Shown: piece after piece, positions 10,447 to 21,066 of the stretch | Layout: each line of letters starts with the position of its first letter | Position numbering within the stretch: position 1 is the first letter of the stretch | Made by a program: the position numbers and the translations under genes | Assembly: GCA_037178625.1 (NCBI GenBank) | Contig: CM074130.1 | Location: forward strand, 2,232,001-2,296,000 | Length of the DNA: 64,000 nucleotides | Reading direction: 5' to 3' | DNA from: Skeletonema tropicum | Lineage: Eukaryota > Bacillariophyta > Thalassiosirophyceae > Thalassiosirales > Thalassiosiraceae | The notes under the pieces: generated by a model | Seen by the model: only the letters and a program-made list of their open reading frames with translations | Databases searched by the model: none | Told to the model about the DNA's origin: nothing

Positions 10447-10835
10447 GGTGGCGATGGCACTATTAGCATCTAACGGAAATGAAGGTGATGATAATATTAT
10501 CTATGAGGCACGCAGTCTGGGAAATAATAGCTACTGCAGCACATGTTCGTTATCACTTAGCGTAGATAATGTCGCCTCTTGAGGGCCCACCAGACGTACT
10601 TTAAAATTTCTGTTATATATGAGGCACGCAGTGAATCAGCTTTGGTGAAAAATGAGCCCTTCTTCATCTCCCACAACATCACCTACCACTATCACACGCG
10701 CTGCATATCGCGGCGGCACACAACCACCATGCATGACAAACGTCCTTGGCGTATTAGTGCTCCATAAAATAGAAGCGTTGGTTGCACCGCGTCAAGAGGC
10801 TAGTCTGCAGTCGTCGTCACCATATCTCGTACGAT
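10447..10835. promoter_or_regulatory. Divergent spacer, PDK-like / RING-BRCT
   Basis: 389 nt. The word TATGAGGCACGCAGT appears twice (about 10502 and 10618), each near GTTATAT or ATTATCT; this may be a paired regulatory element. No gene is recognised. Confidence 0.4.
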
Positions 10836-12995
10836 ATGTCGTCAACAAATGCCGCTGCCCCAGCAGCTCAACAATCAAAATCTTCTTTAGATGCACCATC
10901 ACATCAGAAAATGACAAAGGCAATGTCAGCATCTCTAGAGAACCTTCGGTCATCTCTCCTCTGCGGTCTATGCAACCAAATGATGAAAGACGCCGCTACA
11001 CTGGGTTGCGCTCACAGCTTCTGCTATCACTGCATTGCTCGCTATACCGAAACAAAGTGGAATTGTCCGTTTCCCGCCTGCAATATTTCCGTTACTTCGA
11101 TGAAGGGCAACAGCGATTCTTATATCAAGAGGAACCCGCAGATAAATGATGTTGTCATTGCGTTGCAGCGTATTGAAGAGAATGTTAGAATGGCGCCTGA
11201 TCGTTGGTGGGAAACGGGAGATAATACTGCTGCTGCTAATGTGAACAATGACGACAATAATGTCAACAGAGGTGTGCAAAAGGAAGATTATGATAATGAG
11301 GAAATTGTTGACTTTGCAGCGATGCAACACAATGATAATGAATCATCTGATGATGAATCAAGTACTACAAAGGCATATGAACCACAAGGTGAAACGAATG
11401 TGCTCAACAAAAGGAATGAAATGTCAATTGAACAATCATTATTTCCTTCTGATCAGAGTGCCGAAGCTGACAAAAGCAGCCTTCCTCGTTTCTCTGGGGT
11501 GTCAACTATTGCATGGAAAAACTCTCAAATGACAGAAGAAGAACAATCAAAGAAGAGTCCGGAATCATCAAATTCACCTGACTGGCCCACAAACCGCTAC
11601 AGCATCTCAGCTAGGATCGGGTGTTAATGCTTGATAGTGATCAACAGGATGCAACAAAAGCTGCTGCCTCATCGGGAGTTGAAATCAAGAGATCCGCAAA
11701 GGAAAATGAATTGGACCAATCAGGAAAGAGGCAGGCACCGAAACAACTAAGAAAGAAAACCGCACTAGATCAATCAGAAAAGAAACAGATTCCGAAAAAA
11801 TCACAGAAAAAGCGTAAAACAAAGCATTGCTACAACGAAGGAAGATAATATTGACGAGAGGAAACCAGCCCCAAAATCTCGTCGCACTCAACGTGTAAGT
11901 TTTCAGCAACTGCCAAAGGTCATGCTGCTAAAACCATCGCTGGCTCTCAAAAATACAGAGTCTCGGGCTATACGAAAGTGCATCAAGGATGACATGATTT
12001 CAATGCTCAAGATGCAACGTGACGACATCATAGAAGATGACAATCTTGATACCGACTTTGATTTTGACACGGAAGATGGCAGAGGACAGTTCTTGTCACT
12101 CCTATCTTCCAGTAAGAATGGTCATTCTACTGTTGTGTCTTCATCGTGTTTTGCGCTTAGCGCAGAGAAGGAGTATGCCTTTGACGAGGGCGTGGTTGTC
12201 CCAAGATCATTTCAGTTTTACCTTGCAGTGGCATGTGGGCTACCAATAGTCGACATTTCTTTCCTTGAATCGCAGTCGAAGAAGAAGAGACTTGGAATTA
12301 TGAACCATCAACGCTATCCATTTCCAGTTATTGACGAAAAGAAACTTTCAAAGGAAGAGAAAGCAACTCATGTCATAGGTGCTTCAAATCATAACTGGTA
12401 TGCACCTCAAAAAGCTATTTCTGCTGCTATTGAACGACACTCGCTATGGACAAGTGGCGAAGGTATTCATGCTTCATCAAATACGCTCTTACCTGGCACA
12501 GATTTGTTGCAGAACTACTGCGTCATTTTGGTTGGTGACTTTGATCAACCGAGTGTGAGCAAGCGAGTGGCTAAGAAGAAGGCAAAATCAAATGAGACTA
12601 CGAGTGATGGATGTCGAACTGTTGGAAACGTTACAATTTTGTTGCAACTTTGTGGAGCAAAAGTTTATGATGTTACATCTATGTCACCGAAGCACATGAA
12701 GAAGAAGGGTTTGAGCAAGGCACAGCTCACTAGTATTGCTAGCTTGAGTCCTATGGGATATCCAGAAGGATTTTCCACGTTGAAAGATGCTGTGCAATCG
12801 TACTTCGATTCAAAAGACGAAGGGAAGGTTGTTGCAATGGTCAGAGACAAATCTGATACAAAACTGGGCACAGGGTTCATCGCTCAATGCATGCCTTTTG
12901 TGTCTGATCCCAACGACAACGACGTCATTGACGTCATTTCTTGTGACTGGCTCTTTGATTGTATTGGAGACTTTCAAGTGCACAAGTCTGGATAG
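10836..12995 (+). pseudogene. RING finger + tandem BRCT protein (BRCA1/BARD1-like architecture), frame interrupted twice
   Basis: Three consecutive frames look like one gene. The first (ATG at 10836, to 11627) has a RING finger at about residues 42-85: CGLCNQMM, GCAHSFCYHC, then NCPFPAC, where a ubiquitin-ligase RING of BRCA1/BARD1 type sits. The second (about 11630-11848) is a Lys/Arg-rich linker, probably a nuclear signal. The third (about 11840-12995) has a BRCT tail (RSFQFYLAVACGLPIVDISFLES) and a second BRCT (LLQNYCVILVGDF to DVISCDWLFDCIG). Such proteins act in homologous repair and checkpoint signalling. Breaks lie near 11620 and 11825. I could not find introns that repair both, so assembly indels or pseudogenisation are both open. 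An upstream in-frame TTG exists, but ATG 10836 is preferred. Confidence 0.7.
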
Positions 12996-13048
12996 GCAAA
13001 CCGATATTCTATAAAGTATTTCATATTAAAATCTATACGTCATCAATA

Positions 13049-13829
13049 TTAAGTTGTACTGCCCCAGAATCTTGGCCGTGGCCATAGTATTCCTTTCCTA
13101 AAATTTGACACAACTTGTAGTCTGGAACCAGCGGTGCTAATGCCAACAGCAATTTGACCACACCTAAATCTAGTCAGCACAGGGACCTCTACTTTTTCGT
13201 CATATGTTTCTACAGCAGACTTTAGCTCATTTCTCATTGCCATCATCTCAAAATCATCTCGGCAAACCTCTTTATCATACTCTTCCAACGACAACCAGTG
13301 CAAGAAGACCGATCGTTGTTGAGGACATTTGCGTCCATTACTCAAGATAGGGATCGGTAGAGACATAACTGCCAATGATGAATCACTTTGTACAAACAAA
13401 AAGCCTCTTCCTGCTTTTGATGCTTTGTAAACAGCGTAAGGAAATGCATAGAACCGTATTTTTGACAATACATCTTGCCTCGCCGCGTCTTTATCATCAC
13501 TAAACATTATCATCATGTCTTCACCGACGCGCTTAGTACGCGGTGCAAGTATGCTTGTGCCCCATCTTGTCACCACCGCTTTTCCAATTGGATACTTGAC
13601 AATCACGTGAACAATATGAGGCTACACCACACTTTGAGCACTTTGGGAATGTAACTTCATTTGCTTCTTCCTTTCCGCAATGAAAACAGACTCGTCCTTC
13701 CTGTTCCTGCTGTTCGTCCATCTGTTGATTGCTATTTTTGGTGTTTGCATCTTCTGCATATCCTAGTTCTGCCGTTTGGAGCCATCGAAATGGAGCTGAA
13801 GGTGAAGCGGTAGCATTTGCTGACATCAT
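13049..13829 (-). pseudogene. MYND zinc-finger protein, single frame break after the finger
   Basis: The first part (13829 down to 13533) has an N-terminal hydrophilic stretch and a MYND finger at about residues 47-95: CFHCGKEE, CSKCGVASYCSRDCQ, then HKHTC. It stops directly after HTCTAY. A second frame continues to 13049 for about 160 residues that look like a real domain (KRVGEDMMIMFSDDKDAAR, then IRFYAFPYAVYKASKAGRG). Skipping one T next to the stop reads TAY then KRVGED. This points to a 1-nt insertion in the sequence or a true frameshift. MYND fingers bind proline-rich partners; the C-terminal domain is not one I recognise. The first ATG pair is at 13824-13829; the frame upstream has no ATG. 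Confidence 0.65.
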
Positions 13830-14428
13830 ACTGTTGCGCTTATTTTGATACAAAATTACAAAGCTGATTTGCCGGCACTTCAGAGGAGCTTTTAGAACGG
13901 ATGAGAGAGTCTTGAGCAAAATATTGCAAGCAGCCGACTACGAAAGGTCGATAGTAGGTTGACTATCAGTGGCCGGCGTTACTAAAAGTATTAAGCAGCG
14001 ACTTCTTTGCTGATACTATGATTTGTAGGACGAGGGGTGAGGGGTTCAGCGTCGCTGGATGGAGGAGAGAGGAGAGGGAAGAGGAAGAGGGAAGAGGAGA
14101 AGGAGGGAGGAGAAGGAGGTTTCTAAGCGAAGGTCAGGCTGTGATAAAAAAGATTAATATCTCGCGATAAAAAGATTCCTGTCTCAATCTTCTCATTTAC
14201 AGAGTACGTCACAACTGCGCTGCGTTGATGCTTCGAATCGTAGATTGGGTGGACAACCTTGCTCCTACTTCTATCTACTAGCCATCCCATGATGGCTGCC
14301 ATCACCTATTGCATTCATAATAACCTACACACGTAATCTATTCCATAGCGGGGGGAAGCAGGAAGATGCCGCGGCGCCATGGCAGGAATTTCCGATCATC
14401 ACATCTATGCACATCACCGTCTGTGATC
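13830..14428. promoter_or_regulatory. Divergent spacer, MYND / SLC4, with a purine tract
   Basis: About 600 nt. The plus strand carries a G/A-only tract of about 55 nt (GGAGGAGAGAGGAGAGGGAA and onward, about 14060-14120). No gene is supported here. Confidence 0.5.
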
Positions 14429-16675
14429 ATGAGCATCAGTGCATGTGTGATGTTACTTCTTGTAGATCTGACGAGTGCTTTTCCAACGGTTCGAGTATCA
14501 AGTAGGGCGAAAAATAGCTGTTTCAATAGTTGCAATCCAATATGTAGCGAGAGAGGAGAATATCATTCATCGTGCGTTGGCTTCGGCGTAGGTCGACACA
14601 CTCAACAATTTTGGAAGACGAAACGGTCGTCATCGCCAGCTCCTCTTCGTGCCAATTCAAAGTCATATCTAAATAGCCCAGACGAATTCCAGAGATCACT
14701 ATTGGCAGCAAAACTTGCCAATGATATCAAGGGAACTGAAGTGAAAGAAGAGAGCCATCGACAAGAACGTGTAGAGAAGCAGATTGTTCAAGAGAAAGAA
14801 AAGCTTGAGGCTGCAGTGAAAGAAGTCCAGGAGGCAGCACAGAATGTGACTCAGTCAGCTAAAACTTTAGGAGGTGCTGTCATTAGTAACTCAACTGAAG
14901 TAGTTGAGGCAGTAGTTGATGTGTCTCAATCGGCCAGGAGCTTAGGAGGAGCTGTTATTTTCAATGGTCTGGGGATAATAACTCGGTTCCTGACGACGTT
15001 ATTGGGGTCCGAAGAATTCAGGTTAGTAATACTACTTGGTTTACCCACAGGTGGCCATCTTGCATTTGTCAACTAATGATCATATCTCTACTCTCCCACA
15101 GAAAAGACATCCTGCGTAGACGCCCACATTACTTGTCAGACTGGACTGATGGTTTTAAGAGTAAAAGGCAGGTAGTACCGGCAGTGCTTTTCCTCTACTT
15201 TGCATGTCTTGCTCCTGCTGTTTCATTCGGGACTATTGCATCTGAAATCACAAATGGATCGATTGGGGTTGTGGAATTCCTTCTCGGTAGCGGCATAGCT
15301 GGAATGATGTATTCAATTTTCAGTGGACAGCCAATGGCTTTTCTCGCTCCAACTGGACTTACTCTTGCATTTACATCAGGTTTGTTTCGGTTCTGCAGCC
15401 TTCGTCAGATGTCGTTCTTTCCTGTTTATGCTTGGGTCGGAATCTGGACAAGCTTCTTTATGACTTTGCTTGGGGTTGCAGGGTCGAGTAAATTGATTCG
15501 TTATTGCACTCGCTTCACGGATGAGGTGTTCAATGGACTTTTGAGTGTGAACTTCATTTATGAAGCTGTTTCATCACTCAGAAGGAATTTCATGGTTGCT
15601 CATATGAATGATCCGATGAATCTTACAATGCCTTTTGTAGCACTTTCAATGGCTCTTGGCACGTTCCTTTCAACAATGAAGGTTGTGAAATTCGAGGCAA
15701 CAAAATTTTTCAACACAAAAGTACGAACTCAGATTAAGAACTTTGGCCCAGTGACCGTGATCTTGACATTTACATTGCTGAATTTACTTCCATGGTTCAA
15801 AAAGTTTCATGTTCCGACATTGACTGTCCCAGATACATTTCAATTGGCCGGAGGAAGAAGATTCCTTGTAGGTCTAAAGGACATTCCCACCAACTGTCGG
15901 ATGTTATGTGCCCTTCCAGCGTTACTCTTAACTGCGCTATTCTTTATGGATCAAAATATCAGTGTTAGGCTGGTCAATAACCCGGACAACAAGTTGAAAA
16001 AGGGTCCGGCTTACAATTTAGACTTGGTTGCACTTGGAGTTATCACTGGAGGTGAGTGTTCTGAGATTGCTCGTTTGTATCGTTTCATTGTTTTTGCATT
16101 CTCTGACCTGACGAAATATTTTCGTTCTTTTGTTGTTAGTGTTATCTATATTTGGGCTACCTTGGATGTGTGGAGCAACTGTACAGTCAATGAACCATGT
16201 CCGTGCCATGTCAGAGACTAGGCTAAACAAAGAAACAAATGAGATAGAGATTGAAAGAGTTACAGAAACAAGACTGACAGGGTTCATCATACACGCAATG
16301 CTTGCGTCCACTGTGATGTTGTTGCCACTCATCAAAACCATACCGATCCCTGTTGTGTCTGGAGTATTTTTGTTCCTCGGAAGAAAGCTTATGACCGGGA
16401 ATTCATTCTTACAACGCATAACAGATGCATTCGCAGAGCGGCGGCGACTTCCCGACAACAACCCACTCAATCTCCTCGGTAGAAAGAAAACGTCAATATA
16501 CACGGGAGTGCAAGTTTTATGTTTACTCGGACTGTTTGGATTCAAGCAAATATCATCAATCACAATATTCTTCCCAGCAATGATTGGAGTCTTAATGTCA
16601 ATTCGTGCATTCTTATTACCTAAAATGTTCTCTGAAGAAGACTTTGTCGCGTTAGGAGATCCAACGCCTGAGTGA
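14429..16675 (+). CDS. SLC4-family bicarbonate/anion transporter with plastid-type presequence
   Basis: Exons 14429..15021, 15102..16051 and 16140..16675 give 692 residues. Both introns are GT-AG, and the splices restore continuity (EEF-RKDILRRR; ITGG-VLSIFGLPW). The membrane domain shows the SLC4 hallmarks PAVSFGTIASEITNGSIGVVE, SGQPMAFLAPTGLTLAFTSG, MDQNISVRLVNNPDNKLKKG and GLPWMCGATVQSMNHVRAM, the region that carries HCO3- in this family. The N-terminus from the second ATG is a signal peptide ending SAFPTV, the diatom bipartite plastid motif. A long charged coiled-coil region follows, with a twice-repeated QSA(K/R)(T/S)LGGAVI. So it may move bicarbonate across a plastid envelope membrane in a carbon-concentrating mechanism (inference). 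An alternative ATG at 14366 would add 21 residues and bury the signal. Confidence 0.85.
15022..15101 (+). other. SLC4 intron 1
   Basis: GTTAGT donor, CCCACAG acceptor, 80 nt. Joining phase 2 ends gives an AGA codon and keeps the transporter frame. Confidence 0.85.
16052..16139 (+). other. SLC4 intron 2
   Basis: GTGAGT donor, TTGTTAG acceptor, 88 nt. Splicing in phase 1 restores the highly conserved GLPW membrane segment. Confidence 0.88.
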
Positions 16676-16840
16676 CACATTAGAGGGGATAGCACATCTC
16701 ATTGCTAAGCGTAAAATAAAATAGAAATCTTGGCAAAGACCACTGACTTATTTGAATTACGAAGGAGGGTGATCAGATGTTTCGCACTAGTACGAGCGGC
16801 CGACATCTTCTAGATTCAGCACTAATTGTTCGAACACTCG

Positions 16841-17377
16841 TCACATCCAAGGCCACTGTTCAGGAAACATCGTCCAACTACTGGCCAAATCGAGTTTGTA
16901 GTCAGATAACGAATAATAACCAGTAATCTCACTGCAGGCATCCCCACGGATGCCTCTATAGTATCCATCGAAGTCGCTGAATGGATCGGTTTTGTATCTT
17001 TTACACTGCGCAGCAAGATTTTCTACCTCTTCTTCGATTTCGTCCTCCACACGGCTGAGTTCTTCATTGAACGATTTACAGAAGCCCTCATAAAGATATT
17101 TCATCCTACACATAGTGGTTGCCACCTCCTCAACACTCTTGGTGGTCGTGCCCTTGACGAATGCATCGCAGAGTGTCGAATCCTTACGGCGTGTGAGGTT
17201 GTACTTCGCCAGTTCCTTTTTCAGAAGTTTTCCTCGCGACGCATTCGTGGAAGCCTTCTTTGCCTTTGTCGACGATGCTGCAGCGCTTTTCTGCTTCGTC
17301 CTCTGTCCCAAAGTATTGCCTACTTCATTGGCATACCAGTTGGGTGGACTTCGTTTCCTCTTTCCAACGGATTCCAT
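16841..17377 (-). CDS. Hypothetical protein, unrecognised
   Basis: A 178-residue frame from the first ATG (MESVGKRKRSPPNWY). I do not recognise it. The N-terminal third is basic and Ala/Ser/Lys-rich (a possible nuclear signal, GKRKRS and KAKKAS). The middle is helical and acidic (ELSRVEDEIEEEVENLAAQ), likely coiled coil. The C-terminal 50 residues are aromatic and acidic (DFDGYYRGIRGDACSEITGYY). No signal peptide or membrane helix is seen. The gene lies convergent to SLC4 with a 165-nt gap. The frame is far longer than chance shadows here and has an even composition, which supports a real gene, but nothing more can be said. Confidence 0.55.
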   Translation of the reverse strand: MESVGKRKRSPPNWYANEVGNTLGQRTKQKSAAASSTKAKKASTNASRGKLLKKELAKYNLTRRKDSTLCDAFVKGTTTKSVEEVATTMCRMKYLYEGFCKSFNEELSRVEDEIEEEVENLAAQCKRYKTDPFSDFDGYYRGIRGDACSEITGYYSLSDYKLDLASSWTMFPEQWPWM

Positions 17378-17678
17378 TGCTTCGATAATGAGATCTTGGT
17401 GTTGACAGCGTGGCAAGACAAAAGTGGAAAGTGTTCAGTCGTACCAGCTATTTTAGAGGTTCTGTTCTGACTCACGTCCAGATAATATCTCGCTCACTCA
17501 TCACTTGAAGTGCATGAACGCGAACGCTGACGCTGACGATGAACGATGCATGAACGATGACGAGGCTGCGGGCTGCGATTGTACCATATCCGTCCACATG
17601 CATCACCAGCACCAGCAGCCCATCATCCACTCTGCTACTGTGCCACATCTAGAAAGATAAAGGAACATCAATAATAAC
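17378..17678. promoter_or_regulatory. Divergent spacer, orphan / KMO-like
   Basis: 301 nt. GAACGC(T/A)GACGCTGACGATGAACGATGCATGAACGATGACGA-type short repeats (GAACGATG three times, about 17517-17560) are visible. No gene; presumed promoters. Confidence 0.35.
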
Positions 17679-19157
17679 ATGCGCAAGCCATCTGATGAGA
17701 TCAAGCACGTCTGTATCGTTGGAGCAGGTCCAGCGGGGCTTCTAGCAGCCATCCTACTTTTGAGGCGCAATGAACAACAACTGAAGTATCGAGTTACATT
17801 AGTTGACCCTGGTACAGATTACGGCAAGCTTGGCGAGGATGGATTGCGCAGGAACCGTTCTTGGATGATTGGGCTATCTGCGCATGGCCTGTCGGCAATT
17901 CGAACAGTACCAGGTCTATACGAGGATTACATTCGTGGTTTGGGGGTGGATATTCGTTATGCAACTGTTGGCATTTCGAAATCACTGAAGCTCACATATG
18001 ATGCCAAAGACTTCCTTCCAGAAGACTCGTCTTTCACAGTGGATCGGAATTACATCTGCGCCGCTCTTAGCCGATATTTGAATGAGAACTTTGAGGAAGA
18101 TGATGCGTTCACGTCGCATTATCATACTCGTGCTCTCTATGTCGATGGCGAAAGAAGATGCGTCGTTGCTCGCCCAACAAATGAGGAAGATATCAGAGTG
18201 CAATACGATATTCTTTTGGGATGCGATGGTATTCGCTCTATTGTAAGAAATGCATTCTTGAACAATCACCGTGATTTCGAGTTTGAATTAAAAGGAACAT
18301 TTGGATACGGCAAAAGCGTTCATGTGCCATTGCCTGACGGCGTAGAAGATGGAAATTTTATGTTCATCAACAACGCCCTCCCGGGCTGGGCCAGTTTCAT
18401 CCTGCCAGAGACTGGAAAGATGCTTAATGTTGCATTAGGAACATCACTTGATAACGAATGCCCTGAAGAATTGAAATCAGATGACCCAAAAGTCGTTTCT
18501 GAGTACTTCAAAAAGCACTTCCATGCATTTGATATCGATGCCGATGAAGCTGGCAAACAATGGGTAACTCAAGGGTGGAACACTATCTCGCAAGTACACT
18601 GCAATTTTTACCACAGCAAAAAGATCAACGCACTTCTTCTTGGTGATGCAGCCCACGCCACTTCACCTCAAATTGGACAAGGAATGAACACTGCTCTCGC
18701 TGATGCAGCAGCCCTGAATGCACTATTGGACGAAGACAAAGACAACTGGGACTCTGTATTGCCTAAATTTTCCGCACAACGCGTCAAGGAAGGTAATGCT
18801 CTCACTGATCTATCCTTCTACACGTTCTCTTTGAACCCAGCAATGCAAATGAAATTGATGTTTGGGCAAATGATACGACGTAAAATACACTTTCTTTTGC
18901 CGTCTGTCTTTGCAAATGATCCGATGGACGAAGTTGCTAAAGGAGGAAAGTTGAGCGAGGCTTATCATCAAATGAGTCAATTGGGCATTATACAAAAGGT
19001 TCGTCTTGTAAATGATAGTATGATTCGAGATCATTTTGAGCGGAAAGTTGGCATGGTGAGAGACAGTGACAAAAGATTTTTCACCAAGAAGGTCATTTTG
19101 TATGGTTTGCCTGTTGCTTGTGCTGCTGTTCTTGGCATGAAGATGAAAAGTCTGTAG
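17679..19157 (+). CDS. FAD-dependent monooxygenase, kynurenine 3-monooxygenase-like
   Basis: A 492-residue flavoprotein hydroxylase. The dinucleotide-binding fold VCIVGAGPAGLLAAILLL starts at about residue 12. The DG motif appears as LLGCDGIRSIVRNAF, and the FAD-ribityl GD motif as LLLGDAAHATSPQIGQGMN at about residue 320. The GQGMN continuation and overall length match KMO, which hydroxylates kynurenine at the mitochondrial outer membrane using NADPH. A C-terminal hydrophobic stretch (VILYGLPVACAAVLGM) could be the KMO-type tail anchor. Other class A monooxygenases (squalene epoxidase or UbiH-like) are alternatives, so the substrate is an inference. The gene converges on the AAA ATPase gene. 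Confidence 0.75.
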   Translation: MRKPSDEIKHVCIVGAGPAGLLAAILLLRRNEQQLKYRVTLVDPGTDYGKLGEDGLRRNRSWMIGLSAHGLSAIRTVPGLYEDYIRGLGVDIRYATVGISKSLKLTYDAKDFLPEDSSFTVDRNYICAALSRYLNENFEEDDAFTSHYHTRALYVDGERRCVVARPTNEEDIRVQYDILLGCDGIRSIVRNAFLNNHRDFEFELKGTFGYGKSVHVPLPDGVEDGNFMFINNALPGWASFILPETGKMLNVALGTSLDNECPEELKSDDPKVVSEYFKKHFHAFDIDADEAGKQWVTQGWNTISQVHCNFYHSKKINALLLGDAAHATSPQIGQGMNTALADAAALNALLDEDKDNWDSVLPKFSAQRVKEGNALTDLSFYTFSLNPAMQMKLMFGQMIRRKIHFLLPSVFANDPMDEVAKGGKLSEAYHQMSQLGIIQKVRLVNDSMIRDHFERKVGMVRDSDKRFFTKKVILYGLPVACAAVLGMKMKSL

Positions 19158-19245
19158 AACTGGTTGTAATAGATAGACTAGTAATTTGTGTCAAAATCAG
19201 CACTATTGTTACAAAACATTGAAGTTGATGCATAGTTAAATTTCA

Positions 19246-21066
19246 TCATAAATCGTATTCGCTATCAGAAGAATCTTCATCATACGCCGAGAAATCATCA
19301 GAAGAGTCCTCTTCTTTTCCGTAGTTGCCGCTAAAAGAATCACTGTTAGCGAAGAAGTAGTTACCGGATTGTGCATCAAAGTTTGTTACTGATGGAGACG
19401 AGTCTCTACTTCCACCTGATGTTCGAACATAATCCATCAATTGCCGTTGATATTTCCTACTGAAGTGAGTTGGTTTTGCTACAGCCAATGCTCGCAAAAC
19501 ATCATCGTTCGTCAAGCTTCGAAGAGGAGGTACTTGCATTTTGGAGGGCGTCTCGTTCTCCCCTACTTCGGCAGAATTTGTCATCATTCTAGCTCTAGCT
19601 TCTCTCAGTGGGTATAGAGCTGCCGCTTGCAATACCTCTCGGATATCAGAAGGAGAATAGCCTGCAGTTTTATGAGCCACGGTGTTGACATCGAAAGATT
19701 GGTCAAGCGGGACATGTTTCAGCATATTTTGTAAAATAGATATTCGAGCGTCATGATCCGGCAACCCGACAAAGACTCTTCGGGGCATCCTTCTCAAAAA
19801 AGCTGGATCCACATCAAACGGTCGGTTTGTCGCCCCAATCACAAGGATTGAAGAGGATGAATCTATACATTGTTGATGATGCCTGATACCATCCCACAAT
19901 TGAAGAAACTCCGTCTTCAAGTCGCGTCCAACGTCATGGTCCTCACCTCCACGTTCTCGGAATAATCCATCTAGCTCATCAACAAATAATACGCATGGTG
20001 CAATTTTCCTTGCGACCGAGAATAATGCTCGCACATTCAGATTTGTCTCACCAACATACTTGCGAAGTAAACAACTAGGTGATACGACCAGAAATCTAGC
20101 ACCGACCGTTGCAGCTAGCGCACGAACTAACATACTCTTTCCACATCCAGGAGGACCATAAAGGAGTACACCGGGTGGATTGGCAAGAAGCCCACCGTAA
20201 TAGCCTGCATTCTTTTCGAAACCAGGCATAGGTGAAGTTGGTAGTAATGGAAATGCCAAGTCAAGCAATGATTCTTTTGCATCTGCAAGCCCACCGATAT
20301 TATTCCATGCTTGTGTTGCCGCCTCAGCTGCAGAATCAGCAGATTGTTGTTTCTCCCCATCCACAATCCCTCCGTCCAATGGAGTAAGGAGAGTTTGACT
20401 TAAGACATTGCCCTCTGAGCGAGTTAGTGATCTAACAATACTTTCAACTGTCCGTTTCTCTTCTGATGAAGCTTCAGAAGCATACAATATTCCAGCTGAT
20501 CTTAGTCTGTGTAACAACTCACGAGTAGCTGCAGTTTTTGGTGTGAATGTCTTTTCGTTGTTGCCATTATTGGAACTATCATCATCATTATCGTTATGAT
20601 CAAGTGCATCTTCGTCGGCATAGGGCATGTCTTGCTCTTCTCGGACGTCCGATCCTCCTCTACCCCGCGGAAGTGATGATGAAAATTCTTCACTTAATTC
20701 CTCCCAGACCTCCTTCATTACAGTCCATGATGCTTTCGCCATGTAGCAACATATTGCCAATTGAGCAAATCTAGCAGAAGAGCGTAGAATAGGACCGGCA
20801 GAATTGGCAAGGACGTTTTGTAGTATGGACAAGCTCCCACCTATTGCAACAGAGGGCGAGGACGAGGACGAAGATGTTATTTTTTCTTTATCATCATTAT
20901 TTAGATCATCTTCCTCATTTTGTGCATGCAATGGTTTTATTGTTTGTGAGTGTGAATGTGGGACAGAAACTCCTTTGCTTGTTGAAGATAGCCCGTCTTT
21001 ATTGGCAGCAGCAGCAGCTATTATTAGCAGCGCTGCCAGCCACCAACAGCGATGGACGGTCTTCAT
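19246..21066 (-). CDS. AAA ATPase of the Msp1/ATAD1 group with N-terminal signal peptide
   Basis: A 606-residue protein with one AAA domain. Walker A is GPPGCGKS (about 302-309), Walker B is CVLFVDELDGL (about 356), and the sensor/arginine finger region is GATNRPFDVDPAFLRRMPRRVFVGLPD. The FLRRMP...GLPD spacing is typical of Msp1/ATAD1, which extracts mislocalised tail-anchored proteins from membranes. Unlike yeast Msp1, it begins with a clear signal peptide (CWWLAALLIIAAAAA) and has a second moderately hydrophobic stretch (FAQLAICCYMAKASW) near residue 105. It ends in a Ser/Asp-rich acidic tail. The signal suggests insertion in the ER or an ER-derived plastid membrane rather than mitochondria (inference). 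Confidence 0.85.
   Translation of the reverse strand: MKTVHRCWWLAALLIIAAAAANKDGLSSTSKGVSVPHSHSQTIKPLHAQNEEDDLNNDDKEKITSSSSSSPSVAIGGSLSILQNVLANSAGPILRSSARFAQLAICCYMAKASWTVMKEVWEELSEEFSSSLPRGRGGSDVREEQDMPYADEDALDHNDNDDDSSNNGNNEKTFTPKTAATRELLHRLRSAGILYASEASSEEKRTVESIVRSLTRSEGNVLSQTLLTPLDGGIVDGEKQQSADSAAEAATQAWNNIGGLADAKESLLDLAFPLLPTSPMPGFEKNAGYYGGLLANPPGVLLYGPPGCGKSMLVRALAATVGARFLVVSPSCLLRKYVGETNLNVRALFSVARKIAPCVLFVDELDGLFRERGGEDHDVGRDLKTEFLQLWDGIRHHQQCIDSSSSILVIGATNRPFDVDPAFLRRMPRRVFVGLPDHDARISILQNMLKHVPLDQSFDVNTVAHKTAGYSPSDIREVLQAAALYPLREARARMMTNSAEVGENETPSKMQVPPLRSLTNDDVLRALAVAKPTHFSRKYQRQLMDYVRTSGGSRDSSPSVTNFDAQSGNYFFANSDSFSGNYGKEEDSSDDFSAYDEDSSDSEYDL

Noticed and set aside
11621..11647. 27-nt GT-AG intron in the RING-BRCT gene
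   Set aside because: Too short for splicing and leads to a stop in the continued frame.
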